64,000 nucleotides of DNA from Aradus depressus. Taxonomy: Eukaryota > Arthropoda > Insecta > Hemiptera > Aradidae. The notes under the pieces were generated by a model. It was not told the origin of the DNA, made no database searches, and worked only from the letters and a program-made list of their open reading frames with translations. Positions 35,901 to 45,109 of this stretch are shown here, piece after piece (position 1 is the stretch's first letter; every line of letters begins with the position of its first letter). The stretch covers positions 18,318,480-18,382,479 of the forward strand of contig OY759218.1 of the NCBI GenBank assembly GCA_963662175.1, read 5' to 3'. The translations under genes and the position numbers were made by a program.

Positions 35901-38900
35901 TATTATTATATATGTTAACACTTTCTTACCTATTAGAATCACAAACATCGATATAATAAGTATCATAAGACGTTTCGTGCTCTCGTAAAATGAAACATCC
36001 CATTTTGTTTCTTCTTTTCTGTTCCAATTTTTTATATGAAAAGTCTTGTCTGAAAAAATTAATTAAAATGGTATTAGTTGATGAATTATCACTGAAGATC
36101 TAAAGGCAAGTAGACATATTTTTGAGCTAAACTCCACAATGAACTCATTATAAACACAGTACACGACACAATTCAGGACCTTTACAGACATTTCCACAGC
36201 AAATTGCATTCACACCCAAATCCTTACATCCACTCACTTTCTTCACCACTCTTCCCACACAATCCCCCCAGGAGATTGAAGAGGAGGTGGAACCGTGACT
36301 TACTATAATCCCAAATTGCAACCCCCCATTTGAAACAAAATCATAATATCCCCATTCATTGATAATAACCACAATATTCATTGTTTTTAATTTCGCCCAG
36401 AGGTAGCCTTCCTCTCTCATGCCAATCAAGACATCCACTTTCAATCAAGTCCTCTTGGTAGCTGGTTGTTGCGTCATAGCAACAGTTGCGACCAATATTA
36501 TTAAGACAAAAAAATAAAAAAATAAAAAAAAATAACAAAACACCCTGTCAATGAAAACATTAGCAATAGAACAATTAATGGTGGTAGAACAAAGTTAGAT
36601 TTCAAACGAAAATTCGTTATTCACAAGGTTGCATTCAACATTAAAATCTGCGTCTAAATCCAAGCCCCAACATCGAGTTGAAAAAGATGTTTAAAAACAG
36701 TGTTCAGATCAAAGTCGTTTATCTCTACACTAATTTTCTAAACAAACCAAGCTATCTCTAAAGGAACCAATATTCTAAGTGGGGCCATTAGTGAGATAAT
36801 GTCAGGATGACAGCTAGTTATTCCCAGCCGAATCGGCCAAAGAAAAGGGGGCGGGGTTTAGAGGGAATTTCAAACAAAAACCTGGCCACCCACTGATTTC
36901 AGTCAAATTAGCAGAATAGGATAAGTGTGTAAAGGAAAGCAAACACTTAGTCGCTTACAAATAATTCGAGGTGGGGAAGCACATTGAAGACTCTTTTGGT
37001 TTTCTTTCGCCTCATACATCTTATTAGCTGGCGGAATATGAACGTTCATTTATTTTTACAAAGTATTAAGATGCAATTATGAATTTTAGTTTCTTGTACA
37101 TTTCAGGTTCTTATTCAAAATAAATAATTATAGTCTAATAGATGAATAATACGTACCCAATAGGACCATGACATTTAAGACTTTGCAAGAATTGAAGGGA
37201 CGGAGTCAAAAAATCTTTACATAAGTTAAAAGTCCATTTGACGGAAAGTCTATAATATCCATCCAAATGGGTTATGAAAGAAACCATTGCGTTGTTATTC
37301 ATTCTTAAGTAAATGGGAATTCCATTTTTTCTTGAGACTTCAGCTTTACCATCAGAATGAAGAGATATGCAGCATAATTCTTCAAAGGTGCTCAGATGCT
37401 TCCACTAGAAAAAAAATAAATAAATAAACAATGGATGGGTTCATGTAAGGTTTTATAGGGCGCTCAACAAGTGAGGTTATCAGTGCCGAAGTTAGCTATT
37501 ATATTTAAAATATAACTATAACTTATTGACACACATAGTACATTTTTCGGTTTGATGAACTATCAGGAAGCAAGACTGGCAGATTTGTATAGTATGTTTA
37601 CTATAATCCTTTCTTTAATGTTTATTTGTCATTATGGATTTTAAAAATGAACTTTTCTTTACTCCATTGGTCATGGCTCACTAACTGCTGCTAGGTATAT
37701 CAGAAAGATCCTAGCACCCCATTTGATGCCCTTCGCCCCGTTAGACGGACCTCGATTTCTTTTGATGCCCGACCCCATGTTGCCGGTGTTGTCTAACAAT
37801 CCCTTCGTGAAGTTCAAACTGTGGCACTAGACTGGCCCGAAAGAAGTCCGAATATACTATATAATAACCATGCCCAGAAGAATAGATGCTGTCATTGAAG
37901 CTAGGGGAGGGAACACCAGTTACTAATTTTTTTTCGAAATTTGAAGTGTTTTTATGAAATTTTTCTTTGTTAACTTTTCTGTTTTTTATTTTAACTTTTT
38001 CCATATTTGAAAAAATAAAGTATTTTACTTTTCCTGTTAATTTTTAATTTTCTTTATATTGATAAAGGCATTGGCCAGAAATAATAATACGTAATATCTT
38101 CATGACCTTGGAAAACCCTTTCCACTAATTCAATTAAAGTTATTTTGACAACATCTCTACCACCCTACCGGTGGTTCTCAGAACCTCCCCCCCTCTCCCA
38201 TTATTGCCTGTTAGCAACTAGATTTTTATCAGTACGTTTTGTGAAGCCAACTGAGGACATCACTTCTTTTGTGAAGCCCACTGAGGACACCACTTCTTTT
38301 GCATGTACGTAGACATGGAATATGTATTTTTAATTAGTTCTAATTAAAATTTTATACCGGAATGGATGTCCACCGTCTGTTTATGACCTATTCTTACTAT
38401 TGGAGAGACTAGAACGCGAATTTTCACACTAAGCAGTTAGGACATAATTTGCCTCACCAATTACTTCCGCTTATTTTTTTCGATTCAATCATAAATATTA
38501 AGAATAAATCAGGAAACACGGCAGTGTCTCTGGCCAAGTCCGAAAAAAATTTCGAAAGACACTACTGTGTTACTTTTCTCGTTACACCAAATGCCACTTT
38601 TTGCATCGAAAAATGTATATTATTCATTAACAAAATGATGTTTTTTCCGACGTAGCCGTCTGGAGAACTCCGAGCTGAACAAAATGAAAAAAAAAAGTAG
38701 CCAAAAAGAATCATTTTTGACCAAGTTTCGAAGGGTCAAAATAACTTTTTTCTTCTTTTTCCTTTTTCAGTGTCCGGATGATGTCATCAATGTTAATATA
38801 TGAATTTTTTAAATGTATAATTCTTGTTATTTAATCAAGATCACTTGGTTATCATTCGGATAAAAACTGAGATAGTATTTAACATACTTTTTGCCCAGGT

Positions 38901-41900
38901 CTGGTTCACGTTACCAACCCGAGGGTTACGGGTTCGAATCCCAACTAGTAATATCAACTTATTTTACAAATAGTTCACGTCACCACCCCGGACATTGCGG
39001 GTTCGAGTCCCAATCAGTAATATCACCTTATTTTACAAATAGCTCACGTTACCACCCCGTAGGTTGCAGGTTCGAGTCACGATCAGTAATATCAGCTTAT
39101 TCTACAAATAGTTCACGTTACCACCCCGTAGGTTGCGGGTTCGAGTCACGATCAGTAATATCAACTTATTTTACAAATAGCTCACGTTACCACCCCGTAG
39201 GTTGCGGGTTCGAGTCCCAATCAGTAATATCACCTTATTTTACAAATAGCTCACGTTACCACCCCGTAGGTTGCAGGTTCGAATCACGATTAGTAATATC
39301 AACTTATACACCCCGTAGGTTGCGGGTTCGAGTCACGATCAGTAATATCAACTTATTCTACAAATAGTTCACGTTACCACCCCGTAGGTTGCGGGTTCGA
39401 GTCACGATCAGTAATATCAACTTATTTTACAAATAGCTCACGTTACCACCCCGTAGGTTGCGGGTTCGAGTCCCAATCAGTAATATCACCTTATTTTACA
39501 AATAGCTCACGTTACCACCCCGTAGGTTGCAGGTTCGAGTCACGATCAGTAATATCAACTTATTCTACAAATAGTTCACGTTACCACCCCGTAGGTTGCG
39601 GGTTCGAGTCCCGATCAGTAATATCAACTTATTTTACAAATAGTTCACGTTACCAACCCATTCGAATAAATACCCCAAGGTTTAAGTGTCTGGGCGTCCG
39701 GATGAAGTTTTAATTTAATTTAATACTCATGTAATTAGCGGATCTCCCTAGAAGTTGAAAATAAAATTTTGTATTTAGCTGTATTCGAATACCTAGTTTG
39801 AATACTGTGTAAACTTATCTTCGCGGCAGGTCGCCAAGTACCTGAAATGAGCTCCGCTTGCTCAGAAATTTGGGCGCACATTTTTGCGTATTTGAATGTT
39901 AAGTATATCATAATCGATATATAGGTTAAACTGGTTAAAAACATTAACATTAAACATCTAATTAAACGGTCCGTTTATAAAGTTTACTTACAAAATGTTC
40001 TACGTACGAACAAACAACGTACAAAAATATAAATAAATGGCATATATCTTTAAAGTATATAAGATTGGAAGATCGTACTTGACCACAATGTTTTTATACT
40101 TTTGTTTTTAAACTTTTCAAGTCGATATTCTTTTCGGTCCATATAATATATCTAAATAATGGTGCACAATTTTTTTAACGTGTTATTTCTCGAATCCAGG
40201 CCATCTTAAGTTGACGCTTTATAGCTCCACCTGAACCAAATATTTTGTCAGACGAGGATTCAGCTGATGAAGATGCTGGTGGAATTCCTGTTACTCTAAG
40301 CAGCCGGCAACTTCGGGCCGATGCTGAAATCAGATTTCATCGAACTTCAGATGAAGATGTTCACATCTGCTGCTGACTTTTTCGAATTATTTTATGACGA
40401 TAAAGTAATCGACTTACTCATTCAAGAAACCAATAAATACGCCGTTTTTAAAAACTGTCCAAACACCGAAATCTCGTCTGACGAAATGCGTTGTTTCATT
40501 GCCATTCTTATTTTGAGTGGGTGTAACGAGCTGCCATCTAAGCGGTTATACTGGGACCAAGGTTTGGATACAAAAAATGAGCTTGTCTTTGATGCGATGA
40601 GAAGAAATCGCTTTGAACAAATATTGAGATTTCTTCATTGCTGCGACAATAACCAACCTGACATGACGGACAAAACGTGGAAACTAAAACCACTCATTGA
40701 CCTTGTCAAAACTAGGTTGTTAACCCTGGACCCCATGTGTGAGTCATTTTGACTCCGCGGCGACTTTAAGGAGGTGGTAGGGCTGCAGGAAATGGGTCAG
40801 CGGCTCCCCCTTCCAGATATACTATGCCCAGAGATTCCCTTCCATTCCTAATGTGGTGCAAACCATCAACGGCTTCCAGCGTCTTCCTCACGAAGGAAGT
40901 TTTACAATGCTATGCGTCAAAATGACTCACACATGGAATAAATTAGGTAGAGCGGAGTCACTTTGACTCCGCACATGGATTAACTGCCCCCCAACAGGAG
41001 TCACATTGACTCACATACATGGATTCAACTACCTCTTCATCCCGGTTTTTCGTATAGTTTTTCATTGTTTCCGACTTGCTGAATCAAATGCAATTATTTT
41101 CAGAGCTCTAAATCTCTTAGGATTAATTTACTCTTGTCAGAACAATAATGAGCAGACGTTATTTAACCGATGAGGATATCAGACAGGAGCTTGAAAAAAG
41201 TTATCAAGATGATCCTGGTGAGACTGATATTTTAAGTTCTGACGAAGAAGATTGAATGGATGAGTTGCTTCAAGAAGACTCGTTTTTGGAGAGAGATCCT
41301 AACTATATTGCAGAGGATTCTTCAGAAAGTGAAGATAAAGTAGCCGAATTTGATTTTGACGAAGCAGAAGTACAGATCGAGAACAGTATCAGAGAATTAG
41401 AACACTGAAAACGAAACGAAAGAGTCAACAGGCCAAAGAAGAAAGAGTGAGAAGTCAGGAGGGAGAGCCCCAAAACGGCCCAGAAGAGAGTCAGCCTCTG
41501 ACTCCTTTGCATGAACAACTTACATACAACTGGAAGAAAATGAGAATGGAGAAGTATAAGAATATTCACAAATCTCTCATTGTAATTACCCTCGCTCGAT
41601 CTTCAGTTTCTCCTCAGCTTTATATCCACCCAGCAGAGATAGAAGAACCACTCGTACCCACAACTGTGCCACAAACAGAACAAGCAGCCACTAGGAAGTA
41701 TTGCAGTATTTGTCCTTCATCACTGAGGCGCAAAACATCTACTCCCTGTTCTAAATGTGAACGCCTAATATATGGGATCCCATATTCAGAAAAAAATAAG
41801 TTTTCTTATTGTTCGTGTTCGACCAAGTTCTTGAATTTTTAATTTCTCAAGCAAATGTATGTAGTCAATATGTTATAAGATTTAATACCTTAGAGATACA

Positions 41901-44399
41901 GTTGTGTACGTAAAAAGGATGTTATTCAGACCTGAATAACAGCTTTTTTACGAATCAAATGCAAAACAGACCTGTTTTCTATTGATTATCTAAAAAATAA
42001 ACTCATGTATCAATGTTACCTATACATAAGGTATCATCTACCTAATATTTATGTCATTGACCACTGTTTTTTGAAGTTTCTCATTTTTCTGTTGAAGAAA
42101 CTTCTTTACTTACCTCGTACAGTTGAATTTATCTAATCAATTGTAGGTAGATCCTGTAAAGAAACTGCTTCGTTTTCAAAAATATAAGTTTATATTTAAT
42201 TTAGTCCTCAACCTTTATAATATAGTGAAACCTCAATATGATGAACATAGATAGATAAATCGAATTATAGACAAATCATAGTTTTTTTCGGTCCCTTGAG
42301 AGTTCATCTTATCGAGGTTTGTTAGTAGATACGCATAAACCATAAAATTTACTTTTTAGAATCATGATATCATTGACACCTTGTGCTAATGTAAAAAAAA
42401 AACATTAAAAAAGTAAAAAACGAAAAAAATTGTAGAGGAGTCATTTTGACTCTAGCACATGGAATGAAGGGGAGTAAGTGAACACATGGATTCCAGGGTT
42501 AAAATATTTTATTCCTAAACAAATTTTATCTTACGATGAAACTATGGTAAATTCAATCAGGAGTTGTGAAACTTATCGTTTCATTTTTATTTTGATAATT
42601 TGTTTACGGGGATGAATTTACTAACTTTTCTAAGAGAGAGAGGTTATGGAGGAACAGGGACTATGAGAGAAGATCGAATTCCAAAACCAAATCCATTTTC
42701 TGACAAAAAAACATTGCTAAAAAAAAAGAGAGGTACACATTTGAGCATTTTGCAAAGAAGATGGAGTATTGGTGGTAAAGTGGAGAAACAACTCAGTTGT
42801 ATCTATAGCTTCTAATACTTTTGGGACACATCCCATTTCTACTGTAAAACGATATTCTCAGACTGAAAAAAAAAATTGTGCAAATCCCTTCTTGCTCGAA
42901 CGTTTTTGCTCAATGTAATATGAACATGGGGGGTGTAGACAGAATGGGTCAAAATGTTAACCTCTACCTGATTTCTATCAGAAATAGAAAGTGGTACTGG
43001 CCACTCTTTTCGTGGTTGTTGGACGTGTGTGTGCAAAATGCATGGCAATTACAAAAGCAAAATGGAAAAAAAGTAAGCCAGCAGCTAGGTTTCAGAAGAG
43101 AGCTTGTTCAGAGCTACCTAAAAAAATTCCAATATCCACCAAAAAAAAATAGGAAGACCATCTGCTGGGCTCGCACAGACAAGACTTGACCGAATAAATC
43201 ATTTGATACAAAAAGTCAAAAATAATAAGAAAAGAAGATGTGTAGGTAAGCTTTGCAAGAACTTGAAAAAGACTTCAGCTCTCACTACACAGTGCGGAAA
43301 GTGTGATGTTGGACTATATATTTCATGTTTTGAAGGTTATCATACTGTTCTTTAATTAATTATTTACTCTATTATTATATTTACTTATGTTTATATCATA
43401 TATTTATTTAAACAACTAAACAAATTTTACCAACCCATTTGTATTTTACTTTGAAACACTTGCGAAAAGTTTGGATGCCTCAAGTGCCTAGTGTGTCCAT
43501 ATGGACACGTACCATAAAAGCCATAAAAATGAAGCTATATTTCTTTACTTATTTTTCCATGGTTATAGGGTTGCTCACGAATAACAATCACTGAAAAGTT
43601 TGAAATTTTAAACAAAAAAATTAATCTGGGCACTACTGGCTTAATTTTGTCCGGGTGTATAAGAAATAAATACCTCCTTTTTTCCAGTATAACAGTAGAG
43701 AAGGCCCGGGAATTGCTGATGATATGGACATACTAAAATAGATATGTCATGATCTCCTTGTAAGCCTTCATCAATTTTTGCGCAAAAAACTTCATCCATG
43801 TAACTTGGAACCATCTCCTCGAACTGTTCTAAATATATTTTCTTTATATTCACCAAGTCACGTTTCACAGAATTCTCCAATTTCACTAAATATTCCTTGA
43901 TAGGTTTTCTTATAAAAAATTTGTGTTGGTTAATTACTTCTTTTGGGGTAAATTTTTTGTAATCTGTGAGAACATCATCCGTCGTTGCCCCGGTTTCTAG
44001 TTTAAACCGATACATATCAACAACAGTTAAGCCTAGCAACTTGTCTTTATTTTCATCACTAGATAGTTCTTTAACTCTACCACATAAAATATCATATCGC
44101 ACTTGAAAAAAATAGTAATTAAATGCCTGTTTGTCTATATCTTCCAATTTTTTGAAATCAGGAACCTTAAATCTGATCCTAAATTCAAAATCTTTAATAT
44201 TGAAATCACACAGTTTTGTGCTGAGAGAAATCCAATGACCACCTTCATATCTCAAGCCGAACAAGTGTCGAGAAATGGGTTTAATGTTCAGTAATTTACA
44301 CACAAAAATAAGGACATCTTCGATATTAGTGTTTGTATCAACAGGGACACAAATCTGTTTTAGGCTTGTAAGTTCAGTGATAGACACACTACTGCACAT
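22947..44399 (-). CDS. hop: Janus kinase (JAK / hopscotch orthologue), 16 coding exons
   Basis: Non-receptor tyrosine kinase that binds cytokine-receptor tails through FERM-SH2 and activates STAT. Exons in transcript order (plus-strand coordinates): 43674-44399, 37157-37404, 35930-36049, 35259-35425, 34172-34293, 32551-32763, 31024-31148, 30726-30870, 30091-30238, 28892-29038, 28264-28340, 26547-26699, 26285-26425, 25823-25993, 24663-24832, 22947-23244. Phases agree at all 15 junctions; the total is 3171 nt (1056 codons plus stop), close to the usual 1100-1180 for JAKs. FERM is about residues 1-320, SH2 about 325-425 (FILR Arg347), JH2 pseudokinase about 422-670, linker about 671-780, JH1 about 785-1050. 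JH1 is intact: VAVK Lys823, HRD Asp915, DFG Asp933, tandem activation-loop Tyr945-946. The start is the ATG just before the FERM F1 strand. Introns are heavily loaded with transposons. Confidence 0.95.
23319..24560. mobile_element. TIR-bounded element filling the last JAK intron
   Basis: Left end GGCGATGCTCTGTAAACTCG and right end its near complement (CGAGTTTACAGAGAATCGCC). 1242 bp of the 1418-bp intron. It has no ORF. It contains four same-strand copies of CAGTCCCCTG (23491, 23690, 24033, 24370) and a stretch near 23760-23900 ending in CTCTGGTAAGTG, which looks like a splice donor. Superfamily not recognised; no certain target duplication. Confidence 0.65.
25611..25785. repeat. Inverted PLE-type tail pair with hammerhead-like core
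   Basis: Arms ATATTCAAAACCTACTT (about 25627) and AAGGTTTTGAATATT (about 25737) are inverted. The minus strand at 25653-25680 reads CTGATGA, fifteen nucleotides including GAG/CTC, then CGAAAC. The right end AAATAAATGGGAGAAAAATATA matches the copy near 16440. Lies in JAK intron 14. Confidence 0.6.
26547..29038 (-). CDS. hop: JAK exons 10-12: JH2-JH1 linker and start of JH1
   Basis: Exons 28892-29038, 28264-28340, 26547-26699. Exons 10 and 11 are Ser/Thr/His-rich and poorly conserved, as expected of the linker. Exon 12 ends LNDLTIVIQGKIGK, the strand leading into the JH1 glycine loop. Their assignment rests on splice sites and matching phases (1, 1, 0), so they are less certain than the domain exons. 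Confidence 0.75.
27170..27480 (-). mobile_element. tRNA-derived SINE, copy 2 (JAK intron 11)
   Basis: Minus-strand copy running from the CAGTGGT A-box region and GGGTTCGAACGCC B box to the CATGAGTCATAATA tail; the central CTTCGGATGGGATGTTAAG and CTCGTTAAAAAACCCC blocks are present. Degenerate. Confidence 0.8.
29346..29547. repeat. Foldback element with hammerhead-like cores (JAK intron 9)
   Basis: TAGAAATAAAAAACGTTGTC (29346) pairs with its complement ending near 29547. Each arm carries CTGAnGATGACGCTGTTGC and GAAAACCG (plus strand 29471-29498; minus strand 29395-29422), variants of the PLE tail motif. The centre is unrelated. Confidence 0.6.
30091..34293 (-). CDS. hop: JAK exons 5-9: JH2 pseudokinase domain
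   Basis: Exons 34172-34293, 32551-32763, 31024-31148, 30726-30870, 30091-30238. The glycine-loop region reads EGKFGITFVNK and the lysine strand VAVKCLK. Catalytic HRD is replaced by HGY (residues 539-541), the catalytic-loop Asn by Lys, and DFG by DPG (SDPG at 562-565), the JAK pseudokinase signature. WIPPEL and SADVWAFGTTLWQLFSFGE follow. Exon 7 must use the donor GTAGGT at 31023; the nearby GTAATT would leave an in-frame TAG. In a rough alignment Leu takes the place of human JAK2 Val617 (inference). Intron 5 carries a LINE and intron 6 two SINEs. Confidence 0.92.
31224..31503 (-). mobile_element. tRNA-derived SINE, copy 3 (JAK intron 6)
   Basis: Minus copy with GGTAGCTGAGAGGTAGCGTG (A box degenerate) and an altered B box (GTTCGAAAC). 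About 180 bp from copy 4 in the same orientation. Confidence 0.8.
31687..32022 (-). mobile_element. tRNA-derived SINE, copy 4, best-preserved, with target duplication
   Basis: 12-bp target duplication TCGTATCTACTA at 31675-31686 and 32023-32034. On the minus strand it opens GGGCGCCGGTAGCTCAGTGG, a clean A box, followed by GGGTTCGTAACCC (B box), the CTTCGGATGGGACGTTAAGC body block, and CATGAGTCATAAAACC at its 3' end. This is the best reference copy for the family. Confidence 0.92.
32941..33779 (-). mobile_element. LINE, 5'-truncated, with 16-bp target duplication
   Basis: Direct repeat AATCCTCATAAGATAT at 32925-32940 and 33780-33795. On the minus strand the copy starts inside the ORF2 C terminus and ends in an (ATT)n tail. 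Intact duplication suggests a fairly young insertion in JAK intron 5. Confidence 0.9.
33550..33765 (-). pseudogene. LINE ORF2 C-terminal fragment
   Basis: 71 codons. DDLAHLLLHCPAYSPLRDRL is the second half of the C-terminal zinc-finger (H-x4-C) region of LINE ORF2 proteins; the first two Cys are lost to the 5' truncation. The stop at 33550 is the genuine ORF2 end, followed by a 3' UTR. Confidence 0.8.
34779..35060 (+). other. Unrecognised open frame on the plus strand inside JAK intron 4
   Basis: 93 sense codons without a stop and then TAA, beginning just after CTTAG. Composition is coding-like (SCGSKKCNNDFTTFRKFKNN, later ELVKGLKINGLLIGDFCNG and ALHSNVMERCFWGWKHIF). No start codon of its own is required if it is an exon. 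I do not recognise the family; transposon-derived sequence is the likeliest alternative. Confidence 0.35.
35259..36049 (-). CDS. hop: JAK exons 3-4: SH2 domain
   Basis: Exon 3 (35930-36049) carries KKLEQKRRNKMGCFILREHE; FILR is the FLVR-equivalent with the phosphotyrosine-binding Arg (residue 347). Exon 4 (35259-35425) continues with ISRKLISNVQCFWFSADNEV. Divergent, degenerate SH2 domains are normal for insect JAKs. Exons are joined through a split Arg codon (AG+G). Confidence 0.85.
36120..36540. repeat. Dispersed repeat, copy A (about 420 bp)
   Basis: Shares order and wording with 60540-61000: ACACAGTACACGACACAAT, TTGAAGAGGAGGTGGAACCG, CCTTCCTCTCTCATGCCA, and GCTGGTTGTTGC...TAGCAACAGTTGC. 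Class unknown; the minus ORF of 98 codons here shows no domain. Lies in JAK intron 2. Confidence 0.6.
37157..37404 (-). CDS. hop: JAK exon 2: FERM F3 subdomain
   Basis: 248 nt between TTTCTAG and GG|GTACGT. It includes VSFITHLDGYYRLSVKWTF, matching the JAK FERM F3 signature F-x-x-LxDGYYRL, and CHGPI, which in JAKs sits at the FERM-SH2 junction. It is interrupted in the same strand by a stop before its end in other frames, so no ORF caller would mark it. Confidence 0.9.
37741..37890 (+). pseudogene. Tc1/mariner transposase fragment (JAK intron 1)
   Basis: Plus-strand traces of DARPHVAGVV and REVQTVALDWPERSPN match the conserved Tc1 block DNARPHxA...LxWPxxSPDLNPIE, which holds the second catalytic Asp. 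Short, framed by no ends, dead. Confidence 0.65.
38905..39657. repeat. 69-bp satellite with tRNA B-box-like motif, about 11 units
   Basis: Units of 69 bp begin TTCACGTTACCACCCCGTAG, then GTTGCGGGTTCGAGTCACGA, then CAGTAATATCAACTTATTTT. Each has a GGGTTCGAnTC stretch as in a tRNA T arm. Because 69 is a multiple of 3, one frame stays open (158 codons, 38891-39367) with no biological meaning. Units alternate in a three-unit order (GAGTCCCAA..., GCAGGTTCGA..., GAGTCACGA...), with two truncated units near 39290-39310. Lies in JAK intron 1. Confidence 0.92.
40321..40719 (+). pseudogene. piggyBac transposase, N-terminal half
   Basis: Carries DFFELFYDDKVIDLLIQETN, EMRCFIAILILSGCNELPSK, RLYWDQGL and RFEQILRFLHCCDNNQ, the conserved N-terminal block of piggyBac transposases (DDE_Tnp_1_7). 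The frame is broken by the inner element at the TTAA; without the insert it would run on for some distance. An acidic stretch (SDEDSADEDAGG) just upstream is in a separate frame. Confidence 0.88.
40724..42498 (+). mobile_element. piggyBac-family element (inner), internally deleted
   Basis: Bounded by CCCTGGA...TCCAGGG with TTAA on both sides. The inverted ends share CCCTGGAnnCCATGTG and carry GAGTCAnnnTGACTC-type subterminal palindromes (GGAGTCAAAATGACTC). 1775 bp. It keeps an acidic N-terminal segment with stops (about 41149-41405) and a C-terminal Cys-rich segment, but no DDE core. Confidence 0.88.
41447..41842 (+). pseudogene. piggyBac C-terminal cysteine-rich domain (inner copy)
   Basis: 131 codons, ending RKYCSICPSSLRRKTSTPCS then KCERLIYGIP and FSYCSCS. 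The CxxC...CxxC pattern with lysines fits the DNA-binding zinc-ribbon of piggyBac transposases, here without its catalytic domain. An acidic, stop-interrupted segment precedes it. Confidence 0.7.
42503..43356 (+). pseudogene. piggyBac transposase, C-terminal half (outer copy), frameshifted
   Basis: In three frames: FTGMNLLTFLRERGYGGTGT (about 42605), SIASNTFGTHPISTVKRYSQ, then NMNMGGVDRMGQNVNLY and RKWYWPLFSWLLDVC (about 42900-43050), and finally KLCKNLKKTSALTTQCGKCD with Cys pairs. The GVD aspartate and YDE upstream are catalytic-site traces. At least two frameshifts; inactive. Confidence 0.85.
43674..44399 (-). CDS. hop: JAK exon 1: FERM domain
   Basis: A single 242-codon exon carries most of the FERM domain. 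The F1 ubiquitin-like part (LKQICVPVDTN, HLFGLRYEGGHWISLS) is followed by F2 with the JAK-typical FNYYFFQVRYDILCGRV. The reading frame runs past the donor GTATTT (43673-43668) to a stop at 43641, so the last residues of the raw ORF are intronic. The 6.3-kb intron after it contains piggyBac copies, a 69-bp satellite and a Tc1 fragment. Confidence 0.92.
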
Positions 44400-45109
44400 T
44401 ATGACTTCAAGACTTCAAGATTCTTCTATTTCCCCAAGAAATAACTATCACCAAAAAATTCATTATACAACAGTATAATATATAGAATAATAATGTTACC
44501 TTCCTAAAAGCGGGTAATGGAAACAGTAATGTTACCTTCCTGGGTTGACTTTTTTAATTCAATTGAATTGCTTATTTCAGAAACTCCACAACCGACGAAA
44601 AATTCGAAATTAGTTTATACTGGTTTCTTGATTGACGCTACACTTGGTGCAGAAACCCAGTAAAACAACGTTCCTTATACCCCCATTTCGCGTTGTTGAA
44701 ATATTCGTTTAGTTCAGAAACCCCATATTCAACATCACTTAGGGGGTTTCTGCGCTAAATACTTGTAACATGTTTTTTGCATTGAAGTTATTTGTGGTTT
44801 TATCAGATATAAGAACGTTCAAACGATCGAATAATATTTAATATTCCAACTCGCACAGTCACAATCGACTACTTGTCCACAATCGATACATGTTATAAAA
44901 GTCGTTTTTAGTAGATGTTTGCTAGCGACTGTAGAATTCAAAATTCGGGGGGTATTGAGGGTCAGTCAATGATGAAATACACTATCATCAGGGCCTAACA
45001 AAAACAAGACAAACATGGGGGAATCAAGATTGAAAAAATATAATGAGTGATCGATTAAAATTATATGTAGGTACATAAATATACACTCACAACATACACA
45101 TCTATATTA

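Larger units (their letters stand above)
40210..43360 (+). mobile_element. piggyBac-family transposon (outer), interrupted
   Basis: Transposase-coding halves lie on either side of a second piggyBac copy inserted at TTAA (40720-40723 / 42499-42502). The outer ends were not confirmed. N-terminal acidic segment, DDE domain and C-terminal Cys-rich region are all traceable. Intron 1 of JAK, opposite strand. Confidence 0.8.

Noticed and set aside
36148..36444. 98-codon minus ORF, Cys-rich C terminus
   Set aside because: Lies inside a dispersed repeat and is not conserved in its second copy near 60.5 kb.
38891..39367. 158-codon ORF with repeated SSRYHPVGC-like units
   Set aside because: It is a frame kept open by the 69-bp satellite (a multiple of three); units are not protein-like and no start context is seen.
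38905..39657. tRNA gene array
   Set aside because: Only a B-box/T-arm-like piece is present; no A box at the right spacing, anticodon arm or acceptor stem could be formed in a 69-bp unit.
38905..39657. CRISPR array
   Set aside because: The units have no unique spacers; it is a tandem satellite in a eukaryotic intron.
43641..44399. FERM-domain ORF as a separate small gene
   Set aside because: Its donor, phase and content fit the first exon of JAK, and JAK otherwise lacks a FERM domain.
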